Below are positions 15,988-25,500 of a stretch of 64,000 nt of DNA, one piece after another. Positions within the stretch are counted from its first letter, which is position 1; every line of letters begins with the position of its first letter. The notes beneath the pieces were generated by a model that was not told the DNA's origin, made no database searches, and worked only from the letters and a program-made list of their open reading frames with translations. The stretch lies in the NCBI RefSeq assembly GCF_026341515.1, contig NZ_JAPEOK010000001.1, positions 4,340,001 through 4,404,000 of the forward strand. Direction: 5' to 3'. Source of the stretch: Streptomyces sp. NBC_00878 (lineage in GTDB: Bacteria; Actinomycetota; Actinomycetes; Streptomycetales; Streptomycetaceae). The position numbers and the translations under genes are program-made.

Positions 15988-16833
15988 CTAACCCGCGTGC
16001 AGCATCAGCCCGATTCCCAGCACCAGGAGGCCCGCAGCGGCGATGCGCGGGGCTCCGAACCGCTCCTTGAAGAACACGGCTCCTATTGCCGCGCCCACGA
16101 TGATGGACGACTCGCGCAGGGCCGCGATCGGTGCCAGTTCCGCCTTTGTCTGGGCCCAGAGGACCAGGCCGTACGCGGCGACGGACAGTGCTGCTCCGAG
16201 GAGGCCGACGGCCGCGAACGGCCTCAGCGTGGCGAACAGTTCGCCTCGCCAGCGGTACACCGCGTACGCCGGGACCGCCAGGCCCTCCACCGCCATCAGC
16301 CAGGCGATGTAGGCGAGGGAGGAGCCGGACGCGCGGACGCCCAGGCCGTCGACGACCGTGTACGCCGCGATGGTGAGGCCGGTCGCGAGGGCCGCGCCGA
16401 TCGCCGACCAGTTGGGCCGGTTTCCGCGCAGGCCCCACAGGGCTACGCCCGTCAGGCCCGCGCAGGACAGCGCGATACCCGCGGCCGCCCAGCCGTCCGG
16501 GACCTCGTGGGCGAAGACGGCGGCGAGGAGGGTGACCACCAGCGGTGCCGTGCCGCGTGCGATGGGGTACGCCTGACCGAAGTCACCCAACTGGAAGGAC
16601 TTCATCAGCAGCACGTAGTACACGACGTGGATGACCGCCGAGCCGATCAGATACGGCCAGGCCTCCGCCGCCGGGAACGGTACGAACGGGACCATCGCCA
16701 GCCCGATCAGCATCCCGCCGCCCGCGATCAGCGTGAAGCCGACCAGCTTGTCGGTGATCTGGTGGGCGATGGCGTTCCAGCTGGCGTGTGTGACCGCGGC
16801 GAGCAGGACGGCGGCGGTGACCAGCGGGGTCAC
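15988..16833 (-). CDS. DMT-superfamily (EamA-type) transporter
   Basis: A 281-residue integral membrane protein with about ten hydrophobic segments in two EamA repeats, for example GTAPLVVTLLAAVFAHEVP and SSIIVGAAIGAVFFKERFG, each ending in the typical acidic/basic turn. It probably exports or imports a small metabolite; the substrate is unknown. The GTG at 16833 overlaps the stop of the YbaK gene in a GTGA, so the two are translationally coupled. The gap 15835-15987 to the convergent propeller gene contains nothing I can identify. Confidence 0.85.
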   Translation of the reverse strand: MTPLVTAAVLLAAVTHASWNAIAHQITDKLVGFTLIAGGGMLIGLAMVPFVPFPAAEAWPYLIGSAVIHVVYYVLLMKSFQLGDFGQAYPIARGTAPLVVTLLAAVFAHEVPDGWAAAGIALSCAGLTGVALWGLRGNRPNWSAIGAALATGLTIAAYTVVDGLGVRASGSSLAYIAWLMAVEGLAVPAYAVYRWRGELFATLRPFAAVGLLGAALSVAAYGLVLWAQTKAELAPIAALRESSIIVGAAIGAVFFKERFGAPRIAAAGLLVLGIGLMLHAG

Positions 16834-17351
16834 GGGGTCTGCTCGCGGACGTCCACCAGCGTGCCGCCCGCATGGGCGATCAGGGTCTTCGGGTCCATGG
16901 GAAACACGGCGTGCGGGGTGCCGGCCGCGGCCCACACCGTGGCGTGGTCCAGCAGCGAACGGTCCGCCAGTACACGGGTCCTGGTGCGGTGTCCGAAGGG
17001 CGGTACGCCACCGATCGCGTACCCGGTCGTCTCCCTGACCAGCTCCGCCTTGGCCCGGGTCACCTTCTCGGCGCCCACCTCCCGGCGTACGAGCTCGACG
17101 TCCACCCGGGACGCGCCGTCCATCAGCACCAGGACCGGCACCCCGTCCGCCGCGAAGATCAGCGACTTGCAGATCTGGCTCAGCTCGCACCCGACCGCCG
17201 CGGCGGCCTCGACGGCGGTCCGGGTCCCGTCCGGGAAGCGGCGGATCCGCGGGTGCAGATCGTCGAGGCCCAGCTCGCTCAGGGCTTCGGCGAAACGGGG
17301 GTGTGCGCCGGACTGTTCAGCTGCGGACTCTTCTGCTGCGCTCGTCGTCAT
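16830..17351 (-). CDS. YbaK/EbsC-type aminoacyl-tRNA deacylase
   Basis: A 173-residue trans-editing domain protein that hydrolyses mischarged aminoacyl-tRNA (Cys-tRNA(Pro) or similar). Family features: CELSQICKSLIF, VLVLMDGASRVD, KVTRAKAELVRETTGYAIGGVPPFGH (the conserved GxxPPF loop) and the C-terminal AGTPHAVFPMDPKTL. ATG start at 17351. It overlaps the downstream EamA transporter by 4 bp, a pairing worth noting because amino-acid exporters are common in that superfamily. Confidence 0.85.
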   Translation of the reverse strand: MTTSAAEESAAEQSGAHPRFAEALSELGLDDLHPRIRRFPDGTRTAVEAAAAVGCELSQICKSLIFAADGVPVLVLMDGASRVDVELVRREVGAEKVTRAKAELVRETTGYAIGGVPPFGHRTRTRVLADRSLLDHATVWAAAGTPHAVFPMDPKTLIAHAGGTLVDVREQTP

Positions 17352-17385
17352 GCCCGCACGCTAGCGGTGGGTGTACGGGGCACGC

Positions 17386-17482
17386 GAGCGAGTTCGCCCC
17401 CCGATCGGGTTCCCACGGGAGCGAGTTCGCCCTCGATCGCGTTCCCGCGGGAGCGAGTTCGCCCTCGATCGGGTTCCGCTGG
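17386..17482. repeat. Three tandem ~32-bp repeats
   Basis: Units begin gagcgagttcgccc at 17386, 17419 and 17451 (33, 32, 32 bp) and differ at a few positions. They fill most of the gap between the divergent YbaK and methyltransferase genes, upstream of both. No spacer structure is present. Possible binding array or simple minisatellite. Confidence 0.75.
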
Positions 17483-17650
17483 CGGCGCGCATCCTCGCCT
17501 CAGCGCATCCCCGCGCGCTCCCCGCGCCCCCGCGCCCCCACCCGCACGTCACCCGGCCCGTCCCGCCGCCGTGCGGTTCGGTCTCGCGGCGGCGAGGATG
17601 GAACCGCGTGTGTACGAGGAAGCACCCTGCGTGAAGGAGAGGCCTCCGTC

Positions 17651-18439
17651 ATGTCCCGCTATGTGTTCGACAACAGCGCCGGCCAGGCCCAGGGCCGCTT
17701 CTTCGCGCTGGAGTCCTGCTACGACCACTTCTCCCGTCGCCAGGTGGAGCTGACCGGGCTCGCCCCCGGCTGGCGCTGCCTGGAGGTCGGCGGAGGCGGT
17801 GGTTCGCTGGGCGACTGGCTCGGCGAACAGGTCGGCCCGGACGGCGAGGTCACCGTCACGGACCTCGACCTCCGCTGGGCCGAGTCCCGCCCCCGCCCGG
17901 CCCACGTACGCCTCCTGCGGCACGACATCGTCCAGGACCCGCTGCCCGCCGACGGCTACGACCTCGTGCACGCCCGGCTGGTGCTGCAGCACCTGCCGGA
18001 GCGGCTGGACGTCCTGGCACGGCTCGCGGGGGCGCTGCGGCCGGGCGGGTGGCTGGTGCTGGAGGAGTTCGACACCAGCTGGATCCCCGTGCTGGCCGCC
18101 CCCGACGAGGAGGCGGTCGCCCTCTTCGAACGTGTCCACACCGCGCTGCGGGCCCAGTTGGAGAAGGCGGGCCTCGACCCGGTGTGGGGCCGCCGCGTGC
18201 CCGGCGCGATGCTGGGTGCCGGTCTTGAGGACGTCACGGCGACGACGTACGCGGAGTCGTGGGCGGGCGGCGGTACGGGCATCGGCCTGCACCGGGTCAA
18301 CGCGCAGCAGATGGCCGACCGACTGCGGGCGGAGGGCCTTACCGACGCCGAACTGGAGCGCTTCCAGGCTCTGACGGCGGACCCGGCCTTCGTGGTCAAC
18401 TCCCTGCCGCTGGTCAGCACGCGGGGCCGCCGCCCCTAG
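17651..18439 (+). CDS. SAM-dependent methyltransferase (class I)
   Basis: A 262-residue methyltransferase. Motif I is CLEVGGGGGSLGDWL, the acidic end of strand 2 is VTVTDLDL, and the post-motif region includes HDIVQDPLP, YDLVHARLVLQHLP and LRPGGWLVLEEFD. The substrate is unknown; small-molecule methylation is typical of this family. ATG at 17651 with AGGAG about 12 nt upstream. It converges with the isochorismatase gene, only 22 bp apart. Confidence 0.9.
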   Translation: MSRYVFDNSAGQAQGRFFALESCYDHFSRRQVELTGLAPGWRCLEVGGGGGSLGDWLGEQVGPDGEVTVTDLDLRWAESRPRPAHVRLLRHDIVQDPLPADGYDLVHARLVLQHLPERLDVLARLAGALRPGGWLVLEEFDTSWIPVLAAPDEEAVALFERVHTALRAQLEKAGLDPVWGRRVPGAMLGAGLEDVTATTYAESWAGGGTGIGLHRVNAQQMADRLRAEGLTDAELERFQALTADPAFVVNSLPLVSTRGRRP

Positions 18440-18461
18440 GGACTGTCTGACAATCCCTGGC

Positions 18462-19016
18462 TCAACCGCTGAACGTCACGTCCTTCGTCTCCACCACCCC
18501 TGCCTTGCGCGCCGGTGCCGACTGCTCCTGCCAGTACAGGTTCGTGTGGGCGACGACCTGCTCCGGCGGCGGCGCACCCCACTGGCTCAGGTCCTCCGTC
18601 GTGTGGGCGTCGCCGACGAGCGTCACGTCGTAGCCCCGCACGAACGCCCCGTGGATCGTGGACCGTATGCAGGCGTCCGTCTGGGCGCCGGTCACCACCA
18701 GGTGTCCGACGCCCGCTCCGGCCAGCACCTCCTCCAGGTCGGTGTCCTCGAAGGAGTCGCCGTACGACTTGTGCACCAGCGGTTCCGATTCCCGGCGGGG
18801 CAGCTCGGGAACGTACTCCCAGTCCTCGCTCCCCTTCTCCAGGCCGTCGTCGGAGTGCTGGACCCACACGACCGGGACGCCTTGGGCGCGTGCCGTGTCG
18901 ACGAGGGCTGCGATGTTCGCGACCACCGTGTCGCGCTGGTATGCCCCGGCCACGACGCCGTTCTGGACGTCGATCACCATCAGAGCCGTACGAGGTCGTT
19001 CCGAGAAAGTCGTCAT
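18462..19016 (-). CDS. Isochorismatase-like cysteine hydrolase
   Basis: A 184-residue hydrolase of the isochorismatase/nicotinamidase fold. The triad candidates are Asp in VIDVQNG, Lys in VHKSYGDSF, and Cys in GAQTDACIRSTIHGAF, with the usual cis-peptide-like VVTGAQTD. Members act on amides or vinyl ethers and many are of unknown substrate. The start at 19016 begins MTTFSERPRTALMVID; the longer reading upstream lacks similarity. Monocistronic. Confidence 0.85.
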   Translation of the reverse strand: MTTFSERPRTALMVIDVQNGVVAGAYQRDTVVANIAALVDTARAQGVPVVWVQHSDDGLEKGSEDWEYVPELPRRESEPLVHKSYGDSFEDTDLEEVLAGAGVGHLVVTGAQTDACIRSTIHGAFVRGYDVTLVGDAHTTEDLSQWGAPPPEQVVAHTNLYWQEQSAPARKAGVVETKDVTFSG

Positions 19017-19184
19017 GCCCTGCACGCTAGCCCCAGGCACTGACAACCGCCCCTGACAACCGCCTCTGCCCAGCGTGCCGCGCACACCAACGGCACGCAC
19101 TCACTGCACACATGAAGCCGGTGAGGGCCGCCCGTCCCCACGGAGCCCTCACCGGCTGGTCCATCCTCTACAGGAGCCGGAGCG

Positions 19185-21539
19185 TCAGACCCGTACCAAC
19201 TCCCGGTCCTCGTCCGAACCCGAATCCGAACCCGGATCCGAGCCTGAACCCGAATCCGAATCCGAATCCGAACCCGAACCCGCGTCCTTCGTCCGGTCGT
19301 CCTGGGCCCGCAGGCCCTCGCCCTCCACGTCGACGTTCGGCAGGGCGCGGTCCAGCCACTTCGGCAGCCACCAGGCCTTCTTGCCGAGCAGCGCCAGGAC
19401 CGCCGGGACGATCGCCATGCGGACGACGAAGGCGTCGAAGAAGACGGCGATCGCGAGGCCGAAGCCGATCATCTTGATCATGGACTCGCTGGAGCTGATG
19501 AAGCCGCCGAAGACGGCCATCATGATGATCGCGGCGGCGACCACGACCCGGGCGCTGTGCCGGAAGCCGGTCACCACGGCCTGGCTCGGCGTCTCGCCGT
19601 GGACGTACGCCTCCCGCATCCGGGTCACGAGGAACACCTCGTAGTCCATCGCGAGACCGAAGACCACGCCCACCATGAAGATCGGCATCATCGACATGAT
19701 CGGGCCGGTCTCCTCGACGCCGATCAGACCGCCGAGCCAGCCCCACTGGAAGACCGCGACCACGGCACCGAGCGCGGCGAGCACGCTGAGCAGGAAGCCG
19801 AGGGCCGCCTTCAGCGGGACCAGGATCGAGCGGAAGACCACGATCAGGAGGAGGAAGGCCAGACCGACCACCAGGGCCAGATACGGGATCAGCGCGTCGT
19901 TGAGCTTCTGCGAGAAGTCGATGTTCATCGCGGTCGTGCCGGTGACCAGGACGTCCGCGTCGGTGTCGGCCTTGACGTCGGCACCCTTGTCACGGATGGC
20001 GTGCACCAGGTCCTCGGTCTGTGCCGAGGACGGCTTGGAGTTCGGGATCACGGTGATCGTCGCGGTGTCGCCGGCCTTGTTGGGCGCCGGCGGGGTGACC
20101 GTCACGACGTCCTCGAGGCCCTTGATCCCATCGGCCACGTCACCGAAGGCGGCCGTCGGGTCGTCGCTGTCCTTGGCGTCGACCACGATCATCAGCGGGC
20201 CGTTGAACCCGGGGCCGAAGCCCTCCGACAGCAGGTCGTACGCCCGGCGCTGTGTCGTGGACGTCGGCTGCGAGCCGTCGTCGGGCAGGCCCAGTTGCAG
20301 TTGGGTGGCCGGGAGGGCTATCGCGCCCAGACCGACCACACCGAGCACCAGCACGGCGATCGGACGGCGGATGACGAAGCTCGCCCAGCGGGTGCCCATG
20401 TTGGGCTTGGCCGGCTTCTCGGACGTGCCGGTGTCAGAGGACGTGCCCTCCGCGGCCGACTCGCCCTCCTCGGACGGCTTCCGCTTCTCGGAGGACTTGC
20501 GCTTCTCGGAGGTCTTGCGCTTCTCGCCCGCCGGGCGGATCTTCCTGCCCGCGTACCCGAGCATCGCCGGGATCATGGTCAGCGCGATGAGGACGGCGAC
20601 CACGACCGTGCCGGCCGCCGCGAGGCCCATCTTGGTGAGCATCGGGACGTTGACGACCGCGAGGCCCGCCAGGGCGATGACGACCGTGAGTCCCGCGAAG
20701 ACCACCGCCGAGCCGGCGGTGCCGGTGGCGCGGCCGGCCGCCTCCTCGCGCTCGCGGCCCTCGGCCAGCTCGCTCCGGTAGCGGGAGACGATGAACAGCG
20801 CGTAGTCGATGCCGACCGCGAGACCGATCATCAACGCGAGCGTGGAGGTGGTGTCGCCGAGGTCGAGCGCCTTGGCGAGCATGGTGATGGTGGAGACGCC
20901 GATACCGACGCCGATGATCGCCGTCAGCAGCGGCAGCCCGGCCGCGACCAGTGAGCCCAGCGTGATGACGAGAACGACCGCGGCGATGGCGAGACCGATG
21001 ACCTCGCCGACAGCGCCCGCCTCGGCCGCGGCCTGGAGCGCGTCACCGCCGACGTCGACGGTCAGCCCGGTGTCCCGGGCGTCGTCCCCGGCCGCTTCCA
21101 GGGCGTCCCTGGTCGATTCCTTCAGCTCCATGCCGGGGAGGTCGTACGTCACGGACGTGTAGGCGACCGTTCCGTCCTTGCTCACGGCGTTCGTCGTGAA
21201 GGGGTCGGTGACGGAGACGACTTCGGAGCCGCCGCGCAGTTCCTCGACGGTCTTCGCGACGGTCGTCTTGTTGTCGGCGTCCGTCATCTTCTGGCCGTCG
21301 GGCGCCTTGAAGACGATGCGCCCGGTCGCTCCGTCGGCGCTGGTGCCGGGGAAACGCTGCTCCAGCAGGTCGAAGGCCTTCTGCGCCTCGGTGCCGGGGA
21401 TCGAGAAGGAGGTGGATCCGGCGGCGGGTGCGCTGGCCGCGCCGACGCCCGCGAGCGTCAGCAGCGCCACCCAGATCAGTGCGACGAAATGCCGTCGCCG
21501 GAAGGCGAGTCGGCCGAGTGTGTAGAGGAACGTGGCCAC
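19185..21539 (-). CDS. MMPL/RND-family transporter
   Basis: A 784-residue membrane transporter with the MMPL plan: TM1, an extracellular domain, a 5-6 TM block, a cytoplasmic linker, TM7, a second extracellular domain, and a final TM block. GxxxDY-type motifs occur as GLAVGIDYALF and GLAMDYEVFL. The central cytoplasmic linker has tandem SEKRK repeats. The C-terminal tail is a Ser/Asp/Gly low-complexity run (GSDSDSDSGSG). GTG at 21539 with GGGAG. It is probably repressed by the TetR protein encoded just upstream on the same strand and exports lipids or drugs. Confidence 0.9.
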   Translation of the reverse strand: MATFLYTLGRLAFRRRHFVALIWVALLTLAGVGAASAPAAGSTSFSIPGTEAQKAFDLLEQRFPGTSADGATGRIVFKAPDGQKMTDADNKTTVAKTVEELRGGSEVVSVTDPFTTNAVSKDGTVAYTSVTYDLPGMELKESTRDALEAAGDDARDTGLTVDVGGDALQAAAEAGAVGEVIGLAIAAVVLVITLGSLVAAGLPLLTAIIGVGIGVSTITMLAKALDLGDTTSTLALMIGLAVGIDYALFIVSRYRSELAEGREREEAAGRATGTAGSAVVFAGLTVVIALAGLAVVNVPMLTKMGLAAAGTVVVAVLIALTMIPAMLGYAGRKIRPAGEKRKTSEKRKSSEKRKPSEEGESAAEGTSSDTGTSEKPAKPNMGTRWASFVIRRPIAVLVLGVVGLGAIALPATQLQLGLPDDGSQPTSTTQRRAYDLLSEGFGPGFNGPLMIVVDAKDSDDPTAAFGDVADGIKGLEDVVTVTPPAPNKAGDTATITVIPNSKPSSAQTEDLVHAIRDKGADVKADTDADVLVTGTTAMNIDFSQKLNDALIPYLALVVGLAFLLLIVVFRSILVPLKAALGFLLSVLAALGAVVAVFQWGWLGGLIGVEETGPIMSMMPIFMVGVVFGLAMDYEVFLVTRMREAYVHGETPSQAVVTGFRHSARVVVAAAIIMMAVFGGFISSSESMIKMIGFGLAIAVFFDAFVVRMAIVPAVLALLGKKAWWLPKWLDRALPNVDVEGEGLRAQDDRTKDAGSGSDSDSDSGSGSDPGSDSGSDEDRELVRV

Positions 21540-21613
21540 GTGGGCGTACTCCCGGTCAGGTCGGTGATGGCAGGGCATGAGTCATCGGCCCGACGACGTG
21601 AGCGGTCGCGTCA

Positions 21614-21718
21614 GGTGCGGGGGTCGTGCGTAAGGGGGTGTTGTGCGCAGGGGGTTGCGCAAAAGGGTGGTGCGAAAGGGCCGGTACGAAAGGGGCTGGT
21701 ACGTAAGGGGGTTGAGGA
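21614..21718. repeat. Degenerate G-rich repeats between tetR and MMPL genes
   Basis: Loosely repeated units of about 18-20 bp resembling gtacgtaagggggtt fill the space between the TetR stop and the MMPL leader. Runs of four to five G recur on the plus strand, so the minus-strand transcript is C-rich here. No gene seen. Confidence 0.45.
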
Positions 21719-22309
21719 TCAGGCGCTGAGGGCGGGGATCACCACAGCGTCGATGTACGAGGACACGAAAGCCTGGGTCGGTGGCTGTTCGTCGATCAAC
21801 GTCCGCGCCGCGAAGGCACCGATGAGCATGTGCATCATGTATTCGATCGCGGGGTTGTCCGCACGGACCTCGCCGCGATCGATGGCGCGCTGCACCGTCC
21901 GACGCATCTCCGCGAGCTCCGGCTCGATCAGCCATTCGCGGAGAGCGGTCATCAGCTCGGGGTTCGTGTGCGCGGCCGTGCCGAGGACTCGCATCAGCGC
22001 TGAGTCCTGTTCCATCTGGCAGTCGTCCTGGCGTTGTGCCATGGCCTGGAAGTCGCCCCGGAGGGATCCGGTGTCGACCTCGGCGAGACTGGCCGGTTTG
22101 TGATGCCCGATCGCCCTCGCGACCAACTCGGCCTTGCCGCCCCACTGGCGATAGAGGGTGGCCTTGCTGGACCGGGTACGAGCGGCGACGGCGTCCATGG
22201 TCAGGGAGTCGTAACCGACCTCCTGAAGCAGGTCGAGCACGGCCTCGTACAGCTCGGCCTCGCGCTCGGGCGTGATCCGGCTGCGACGCGTCGTTGCTGT
22301 CTCAGCCAT
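21719..22309 (-). CDS. TetR-family repressor
   Basis: A 196-residue TetR protein. The helix-turn-helix is LTMDAVAARTRSSKATLYRQW (about residues 35-55), preceded by ELYEAVLDLLQEVGYD. The C-terminal part (TetR_C, with LMRVLGTAAHTNPEL and MLIGAFAARTL) binds ligand. The ATG at 22309 is chosen because the similarity begins there. It lies upstream of, and co-directional with, the MMPL transporter, and a palindrome with TetR-operator form is found 80 bp in front of it. Confidence 0.85.
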   Translation of the reverse strand: MAETATTRRSRITPEREAELYEAVLDLLQEVGYDSLTMDAVAARTRSSKATLYRQWGGKAELVARAIGHHKPASLAEVDTGSLRGDFQAMAQRQDDCQMEQDSALMRVLGTAAHTNPELMTALREWLIEPELAEMRRTVQRAIDRGEVRADNPAIEYMMHMLIGAFAARTLIDEQPPTQAFVSSYIDAVVIPALSA

Positions 22310-22389
22310 CCCACTCACCACTTCCACTCGAATTCCGCTCGAACGAAACTGCTCCGTACGCCTATGAAGGTACCGCATCCCCAAACGAA

Positions 22390-22404
22390 ACGAAACCGTT
22401 TCGT
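22390..22404. promoter_or_regulatory. TetR-type operator palindrome
   Basis: acgaaac (22390-22396), a central c, then gtttcgt (22398-22404): a perfect 15-bp palindrome, with another cgaaa just 5' of it. Location between the tetR gene and the divergent tricorn gene suggests autoregulation of tetR-mmpl. Confidence 0.6.
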
Positions 22405-22524
22405 ACGTGTTCTGGGTCACGACCTCTCGTCAGGCCCCTCATCGGCGTCTTACGCGGCCCGCGTCACGCACGTTCAGCGGGACCACGAGTTGCCGGGCCC
22501 CGCCCACCGGAAAAGCATGGGTGA

Positions 22525-25500
22525 GTGAGCGACGAGCACGAGAACGCGACCGGAGACGGGCCCCCGGCGGGAGAGGCCGGAGACCACCGGGCAGCAAAGG
22601 GGTACGGGACAGCCGCACCCCACGAGGCGCCTGCGGACAACAGCGCCTCCGCCTCCGCCACCACCTCCTCCACGTCCTCCCCGCACTCCGCGGCCTCCGC
22701 CGCGTACCTCCGCTTCCCGCACCTCAGCGGCGACCGCCTGTGCTTCGTGGCCGAGGACGACCTCTGGGTGGCCCCCCTCGACGACCCCGGCCGCGCCTGG
22801 CGGCTGACCGTCGACCGTACGAAGGTGAGTCACCCGCGCTTCTCGCCCGACGGCCGGCACATCGCGTACACGACCTGGCGCAGCCTCGTGCCGGAGATCC
22901 ATCTGGTGCCGGTGGACGGCGGTCCGGCCCGGCGGCTCACCTACTGGGGGAACGCCGACACCCGGGTCTGCGGCTGGTCGCCCCCCGACAAGGAAGGAAA
23001 CAGCGACATCCTCGCCGTCGCCTCGCACGGCGAACCCTTCTCCTACTTCACCTGGGCCTACAGCGTGCCGGTCAACGGCGAGCCCGGCGGCAAACTCCCG
23101 TGGGGCCCGGTCTCCCACATCGCGGTCGAGGACTTCGCAGGCAAGGACTTCGCAGGCGAGGACGTAACAGGCAAGGACGTCACGGGCAAGGACGTCACGG
23201 GCAAGGACATCGCGGGCGAGCGCCTGACCCTGCTGCTCACCGGCACACCTCCGCACGAGCCCGCCGCCTGGAAGCGCTACCGCGGCGGTGCCACCGGCCG
23301 GCTCTGGCTGCACGGGCAGCGCATCCTCGCCGGCCTCGGCGGACACCTGGACTCGCCGATGTTCGTCGGCGGCCGGATCGCCTTCCTCTCCGACCACGAG
23401 GGCATCGGCAACCTCTACTCCTGTCTCCACGACGGCTCCGACCTGCGCCGCCACACCGACCACGACGCCTTTTACGCCCGGCACGCCGCGAGCGACGGCA
23501 CGCGGGTCGTTTACCAGTGCGGGGGCGACCTGTGGATCGTCGACGACCTGTCCCCGGACTCGCTCCCCCGCCGCCTCGACGTACGCCTCGGCGGGCCGCG
23601 CGCCGGACGCCGTACCTACCAGGTGCCGGCCGCGCAGCACATCGACGGGATCTCCGTGGACGAGACGGGCCGGGCCAGTGCGGTCGTCGTACGCGGCAGC
23701 CTGTACTGGCTCACGCACCGCGACGGCCCGGCGCGCACGATCGTGGACACCCCGGGCGTACGCGTCCGGCTCCCCGAGATGCTCGGCTCGGGCGGACAGG
23801 TCGCGTACGTGACGGACGCGGAGGGCGAGGACGCCGTCGAGATCGCCTATCTGCCGCGCGCGAGCGGCGAACGCGAGCCGCGCCGGCTGGCCTCCGGCGA
23901 ACTGGGCCGCGTCCTGGAACTCGTCTCGGACCCGAAGGGCGAGCGCCTCGCGATCGCGTCGAACGACGGCCGCCTGCTGCTGCTCGACGCGACGGAGGAG
24001 TCTGGGGGTACGGAGGAGTCTGGGGGAGGTGAGGTCACCGAACTCATCCAGTCGATCAACGGGCCGGTGCGCGACCTGGCCTTCTCCCCGGACGGGGTCT
24101 GGCTGACCTGGTCGCACCCGGGCATCGGCCGCACCCTCCGCCAGATCAAGATGGCCCGGACCGAGGGGCCGGGCGTGCGCGTGATCGTCGATGTCACCAA
24201 CGGCCGCTTCGAGGACGAGAACCCGGTCTTCACCCGGGACGGCCGCTTCCTCGCCTTCCTTTCCTGGCGCGGCTTCGACCCGGTGTACGACGTCCACACC
24301 GGCGACCTGTCCTTCCCGCTGGGCTGCCGCCCGTACCTCGTACCCCTGTCCTCGGCGACCCCGTCCCCCTTCGCGCTGAACCCGGAGGGCCGGCCGGCGG
24401 CGGGCGGCCTGGACCCGGTCGAGAACGACACCGGCGACGGTGACAGCGGCGGTGACAGCGGCACGGTGACGGTCGAGATCGAGGGCTTGGAGAGCCGCGT
24501 CACCCCCTTCCCGGTCACGGCGTCCAAGTACTCCGCGCTGTATCCCGTCGCGGGCGGCGGTCTGGTCTGGCTGCGCTGGCCGATCTCGGGCGCGCTCGGC
24601 GAGACGTTCGCGAACCCGGACGACACGAGCGGCCGTCCGACCCTGGAGTACTTCAACATCACCAAGGCGAAGAAGTCCGAACTCGTCGAGCACCTCGACT
24701 GGTTCGCGCTCAGCGGCGACGGCAGCCGGCTGGTCGTGGTCGACGAGGGCGACCTGCGCGCGGTCCCCTCCACGGAGTCCGGCGACGGCGACACGACCGT
24801 CTGGATCGACCTGCGCCGCATCCTGCACGAGGTCGACCCGGCCGCGGAGTGGCGCCAGGCGTACGCGGAGGCGGGCCGTCTGATCCGCGGCTACTTCTGG
24901 GCGCCGGACATGTGCGGCATCGACTGGGACGGGATCCTGGCGCAGTACCGCCCGCTGGTCGAACGGGTCGCGTCCCCCGACGAGTTCGCGGACCTGCTCC
25001 GCGAGGTGCTGGGCGAACTGGGCACCTCGCACGCGTACGTCACCGCCGCCCGCCGCAACGAGGGCCCGCCCCACTACCAGCGGGCGCAGGGCGTCCTCGG
25101 CGCCAACTTCGTGTGCCGCGACGGCGGTTGGCTCGTCAAACGCATCCTCCCGGGCGACTCCTCCGACTCCAAGGCCCGTTCCCCGCTGGCCGGTACGGGG
25201 ATCCGCGAGGGCGCGGTCCTCACCCACGTGGACGGCCGCCCGGTGCACCCCGTCTCCGGCCCCTTCCCCCTCCTCGCGGGCGCGGGCGGTACGACGGTCG
25301 AGCTGACGTTCACCCCGGCGGAGAGCGAGCGCCGCTCGGGCGGGGGCCACTCGCGCCGGGTCGCGGTCGTCCCCCTGGTCGACGAACGCCCCCTGCGCTA
25401 CCAGGACTGGGTGGCCAAACGCCGTGCGGTCGTACGGGAGTTGAGCGGCGGCCACTGCGGCTACCTGCACATCCCGGACATGGGCGGCTCGGGCTGGGCC

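Noticed and set aside
17386..17482. Repeats before the methyltransferase as a phage attachment site
   Set aside because: They are contiguous, imperfect and not next to a tRNA or integrase; a minisatellite is a simpler reading.
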